From the NCBI GenBank assembly GCA_963578625.1, contig CAUZEO010000241.1, positions 1-8,165 of the forward strand: DNA of 8,165 bases, given 5' to 3'. The translations under genes were made by a program, and so were the position numbers. Shown piece after piece: positions 5,839 to 8,165 of this stretch (position 1 is the stretch's first letter; each line of letters begins with the position of its first letter). The DNA is from CAUZEO01 sp963578625 (GTDB taxonomy: Bacteria > Verrucomicrobiota > Kiritimatiellia > SLOV01). Below the pieces are notes generated by a model that did no database searches, was not told the DNA's origin, and saw nothing but the letters and a program-made list of their open reading frames with translations.

Positions 5839-5971
5839 TTCAGGAATAAGCAACTCGAGAGGTTCAGATATCAGGAGCGGTAATCGCTCTGATTGGCGGC
5901 CCCGTTTATGGAAGAAATTTGGTATTCTCATTGTAAGCAGTCCTTTCCGTTCCAATCAAAAATTCGAAATC
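5815..5971. repeat. AT-rich imperfect inverted repeat flanking the paralog 1 start region
   Basis: GATTTTCGAATTTT (5815-5828) is the reverse complement of AAAATTCGAAATC (5959-5971) apart from one extra base. The arms bracket the ~130 bp between the two paralogs. The left arm encodes the Lys/Asn-rich start of paralog 1's signal peptide; the right arm touches the stop codon of paralog 2. The enclosed segment contains the alternative SD and ATG at 5931. This suggests a small AT-rich repeat inserted between the duplicated genes; low-complexity coincidence is possible. Confidence 0.45.
5941..5948 (-). promoter_or_regulatory. Strong Shine-Dalgarno before alternative start at 5931
   Basis: On the minus strand GGAAAGGA is followed by nine bases and ATG (5931), in frame with paralog 1. 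The ATG at 5838 has no SD. Starting at 5931 would give 391 residues with the signal peptide's hydrophobic core about 42 residues in. Either the protein has a long N-region, or ribosomes load here and the mature product depends on the downstream start. Confidence 0.55.
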
Positions 5972-7035
5972 TAAAATTCCAACACTCTATACTCTCGGCC
6001 CGCGAGCGCCCCGGTAAGTGAGGCTACGGCTGCTTGCGTCGTGCCGTCCCCAAGTAAGAGCGGTCCTACGTTGGACCAGGCTCCGGTGGGCGCATCATCG
6101 GAAAATTGCGCCTGGTACACCCTGCCGGCTTGCGTGGGAAAACTGATCTCATCGCCGTTCTTCAATTCGATCAGCTCAAGCGATGATCCGGCCGAATCAC
6201 TCGCAATAATGTTGTCGATCACGGTCGGTGTGCTGGACCCTCCCCCGTTCGTAGAACCGGGGAGCAGGCGGAACGTGTCGACACTCGGCACCCCCATGAT
6301 TGCCCCGGAAAGCCTCAAGGAGATGCCCCGCGCAGGATCGCCGTAAGGGCGAACAGTGGGCACATTGTTTACTTTTTTGGTCACTGGACCGATGTCGAAC
6401 ACAGTGACATCGTAGGTTCCGTCGCCGTGGAAAACTGCCAGGATTTTAAACCAGCGATCGATCGGGCCCGGGTTGTCGGTATCAGGGTCATTCGGGTTGG
6501 TGCCCTCGGCCAGAACCCCTCCTTTTCCGTCTAACACTCTGAAGTCCCCCGAGTTGATGACCGGCCACCCACTTTCGGTATGGACGATCACCATCGCATT
6601 GCTGCCGGACCCCGAGTCGTGCAACGCGAACCGGAAGTCGTCACCGCCGGTTGCCGCGGGATTCACGTCAAAGCTGACATATCCCTCGACGATCGTCGGG
6701 ATTGCGAAATCGGTGTTTTCGTCTGAGGCTGCAGGAAGGGTACCGCCGGACCGGCGCTGCGCCAGAAACGTGGGGGAGCTGTCAAACGAGAAGTCTATGA
6801 GAATGCCAAAAAGACCAACCCCGGAGCAGCAGGCGACGTCCCAGTCCGACGCCCCGACTCCGTCCCGGGACCAGCCGCTACCACCCACTGTCGAGGGATC
6901 AAGGACTGAGCCGCTCGAGGCACCATAGTTCTCGAATGTCTCAATGACGGTCGTTTGTCCGAGGGCCGGTAAGGACACTGCCAGAAGGCAGCCAGCCACA
7001 CCCGGCGCAAATATCAGGCGCTTTGCTTTTAACAT
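5971..7035 (-). CDS. Secreted protein with DWDVxCCSG motif and C-terminal YRV-type module (paralog 2)
   Basis: The 354-residue product starts with a clear signal peptide, MLKAKRLIFAPGVAGCLLAVSLPALGQ, cleaved near residue 26. A GGGAG SD lies seven bases before the ATG. The body is beta-rich and collinear with the downstream paralog: GSGWSRDGVGASDWDVACCSG (52-72), SDENTDFAIP (104-113), IDRWFKILAVFHGDGTYDVTVFDIGP (192-217), VDTFRL and VIDNII. The tail (~286-354) reads VYQAQFSDD, AW, LLLGDGTTQ and REYRVLEF. No sortase, PEP-CTERM or lipobox sorting signal is visible. It probably begins a two-gene unit: the next gene starts 39-132 bp downstream, and no hairpin lies between them. Gene duplication followed by strong divergence is inferred from conserved motifs. 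The biological role is unknown; an extracellular or surface structural or binding role is likely. Confidence 0.88.
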   Translation of the reverse strand: MLKAKRLIFAPGVAGCLLAVSLPALGQTTVIETFENYGASSGSVLDPSTVGGSGWSRDGVGASDWDVACCSGVGLFGILIDFSFDSSPTFLAQRRSGGTLPAASDENTDFAIPTIVEGYVSFDVNPAATGGDDFRFALHDSGSGSNAMVIVHTESGWPVINSGDFRVLDGKGGVLAEGTNPNDPDTDNPGPIDRWFKILAVFHGDGTYDVTVFDIGPVTKKVNNVPTVRPYGDPARGISLRLSGAIMGVPSVDTFRLLPGSTNGGGSSTPTVIDNIIASDSAGSSLELIELKNGDEISFPTQAGRVYQAQFSDDAPTGAWSNVGPLLLGDGTTQAAVASLTGALAGREYRVLEF

Positions 7036-7107
7036 CTACTTCTCCCTTTCAGAATGGCGACGGTGCATCCGCTGAATCTACGATGCCGACACAGGACAGG
7101 AACATCC

Positions 7108-7113
7108 ATTATA
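7108..7113 (-). promoter_or_regulatory. Possible -10 element of the paralog pair
   Basis: The minus strand reads TATAAT about 72 bases before the ATG at 7035. The nearest -35-like hexamer is TTGATT (7134-7139), but the 20-base spacer is longer than ideal. The phased A-tracts lie just upstream, where an UP element or bent DNA could help RNA polymerase. This is a plausible but unproven promoter. Confidence 0.4.
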
Positions 7114-7145
7114 GTAATAGCTTAGAAAGGAAGAATCAAGAGATG

Positions 7146-7179
7146 ACAGAAAAAACAGAAAAAACAGCAAAAAACAGGG
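7146..7179. repeat. Phased A-tracts (acagaaaaa-type tandem repeat)
   Basis: The units acagaaaaa, acagaaaaa, acagcaaaaa and a partial acaggg begin at 7146, 7155, 7164 and 7174. They place A6 runs at 7150-7155, 7159-7164 and 7169-7174, spaced nine and ten bases, close to one helical turn. Such phasing is known to bend DNA. Its position upstream of the putative minus-strand promoter fits a structural or UP-like role. Confidence 0.6.
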
Positions 7180-7349
7180 AAAGTAGCGGAAGTCGCCGAG
7201 AATTCCGATCGGCGACGCACAAGCAGGATTCAGGAGAACGAATGATGAGAGCTTGATTCTCTGCACCCGGAACTCTTGGCAAGTTCCGCTACACAGACTC
7301 GATGGGACCAGGCCATCTTCGGATCGACAAATCCCCGGACAACGTTTAG

Positions 7350-7369
7350 GACAAAAAGTGCAACAAGAT
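7350..7369 (+). promoter_or_regulatory. Shared upstream motif, copy 2 (before the gene at 7391)
   Basis: This is the second copy of GACAAAAAGTNNAACAAGAT, 21 bases before the ATG at 7391; the first lies at 2609-2628. All 18 fixed bases agree between the copies, and AA follows two bases later in both. The distances to the start codons differ (41 and 21 bases), which fits an operator or transcription start element better than a translation signal. Confidence 0.4.
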
Positions 7370-7390
7370 TGAACCCAAGGGAGGTATATC

Positions 7391-8165
7391 ATGATTCATC
7401 ATCGAATTGCCCCGGTCTTCGCAGTGGTTGGGTTGTCCCTGTCACCAATGGCTGTCAACGGCGCCCCACCGAACTACCTGGATGTAGACGTTACCATTAA
7501 GAAGGCACTGCAAGGCGAATGCGTCGAAGTAACGGCGCCGGGTATCGCGCAGCCGCTTGTCAAGGCGCTGAATCGCGGCTTGTTTACCCGGAACAAGTGT
7601 GAATTGGACTACAAACTGGAAAAGGTTCCGGGCGGATTCGATGTCGCATTCGAAGTCCGAAATCCCACCGACAGCCCGCAGCGGCGACCCGCCTTCAACC
7701 TGCACGGCATCTTCATGGGGAGGTACCTCACCTACCTGGATGCGAGGGACCTGGGGTGCCTGGAAGAATTTGAATTGGGGAAAACGAACAGCGAGCCGGC
7801 CACGAAGACAGTGGCTTACCGATTCAACAAGGCTTCAACCTACCCGAACAATTACTCCCCCGTAGCGGTCCTGTTCAACAAGAGCTTCGCAGTCGGCGTG
7901 AGCCTGATCTACTCGCTGCCGGAGAGTAAACACTGGGTAGGATTCCGGTATTCCAATTACGAGCATATGCAGGAGCTCCTGGGGCATCTCCGGATCGAAG
8001 TCGATCTGTACGCGCGGCGACAGGGCTATATGGAGCCCCGGGGACGAACCCTCCTGGAACCGGGCGGTTCGGATTCGTACCGCATTGCGGTGCGGTTTGC
8101 CGAGCCCGACAATTGGCTCGACACCCTCGAGCCCTACCGCGAGTTCTTCAAGGAAACCTACGGGG
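7391..8165 (+). CDS. Secreted protein of unknown family, possible N-terminal domain of a glycoside hydrolase, cut by window edge
   Basis: The ATG at 7391 follows a strong SD (GGGAGG at 7379-7384, six bases before the start) and opens a frame that runs 258 codons to the window edge. MIHHRIAPVFAVVGLSLSPMAVNGA is a signal peptide with likely cleavage near residue 25. The rest seen here is beta-rich, without repeats or membrane segments: a strand-rich segment FDVAFEVRNPTDSPQRRPAF (83-102), NYSPVAVLFNKSFAVGVSLIYSLP (154-177) and SYRIAVRFAEPDNWLDTLEPYREFFKETYG (229-258). A last strand followed by 'W-x-x-x-L-x-x-Y-R-x-F-F' resembles the junction between an N-terminal beta-sandwich and a TIM barrel in large carbohydrate-active enzymes. 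That is an impression: no catalytic residues are in view and I recognise no named family. The protein is probably much longer than the visible part. Confidence 0.78.
   Translation, partial: MIHHRIAPVFAVVGLSLSPMAVNGAPPNYLDVDVTIKKALQGECVEVTAPGIAQPLVKALNRGLFTRNKCELDYKLEKVPGGFDVAFEVRNPTDSPQRRPAFNLHGIFMGRYLTYLDARDLGCLEEFELGKTNSEPATKTVAYRFNKASTYPNNYSPVAVLFNKSFAVGVSLIYSLPESKHWVGFRYSNYEHMQELLGHLRIEVDLYARRQGYMEPRGRTLLEPGGSDSYRIAVRFAEPDNWLDTLEPYREFFKETYG

Larger units (their letters stand above)
7036..7390. other. Divergent intergenic region with promoter-like elements
   Basis: These 355 bases separate the minus-strand paralog pair from the plus-strand gene at 7391. They contain a TATAAT -10-like box on the minus strand (7108-7113), phased A-tracts (7146-7179), the second copy of the 20-nt shared motif (7350-7369) and a strong SD for the plus gene (7379-7384). 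I see no credible gene in either strand. Confidence 0.7.

Noticed and set aside
1..8165. tRNA, rRNA, CRISPR array, transposase, integrase, toxin-antitoxin or phage-defence genes
   Set aside because: I looked on both strands and found no cloverleaf, spaced identical repeats, or coding frames with the motifs of these classes.

Overview
The window looks like chromosomal accessory sequence from a PVC-type bacterium, most likely Verrucomicrobiota, Lentisphaerota or Kiritimatiellota, with Hydrogenedentota as an alternative. The reasons are: a pseudopilin-like protein with an FTLIELLVVIAIIAIL helix and an H-x9-DG C-terminal motif (a type strongly expanded in these phyla); secreted proteins ending in a short 'Y-Q-x-Q ... 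W ... G-D-G-T ... Y-R-V' module typical of them; two phytanoyl-CoA dioxygenase (PhyH) family enzymes; and secreted carbohydrate-active-type proteins. This is inference from protein features, since no rRNA or marker gene is present.

Layout, left to right. (1) 1-1233, minus: the first 411 residues of an exported TIM-barrel glycoside hydrolase-like protein (GH66-like), cut by the window edge. (2) 1338-2258, minus: the pseudopilin-like protein, upstream of and codirectional with the hydrolase, probably cotranscribed with it. (3) 2259-2669: a divergent intergenic region with a 35-bp imperfect inverted repeat. (4) 2670-3416 and 3737-4570, plus: two diverged PhyH-type Fe(II)/2-oxoglutarate dioxygenases, 320 bp apart. 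(5) 4571-4755: a convergent junction where each flanking gene is followed at once by a related hairpin with a CTTG loop. (6) 4756-5838 (possibly 5931) and 5971-7035, minus: a tandem pair of paralogous secreted proteins, probably one transcription unit read from 7035 towards 4756. (7) 7036-7390: a divergent promoter region with phased A-tracts. (8) 7391-8165, plus: the start of a large secreted protein, cut by the right edge.

Four of the seven proteins carry export signals and one is pseudopilin-like, so the region reads as an extracellular, probably polysaccharide-related locus. The two cytosolic PhyH enzymes may modify a small molecule or sugar-derived substrate, but nothing in the sequence identifies it. 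No tRNA, rRNA, CRISPR array, transposase or integrase was seen. No complete new multi-gene system can be demonstrated. The most unusual signals are the double TLIELL motif with only synonymous differences, the inverted repeat before the first PhyH gene, the twin 3' hairpins, a 20-nt motif shared by two plus-strand genes, and an AT-rich inverted repeat around the start of one paralog.
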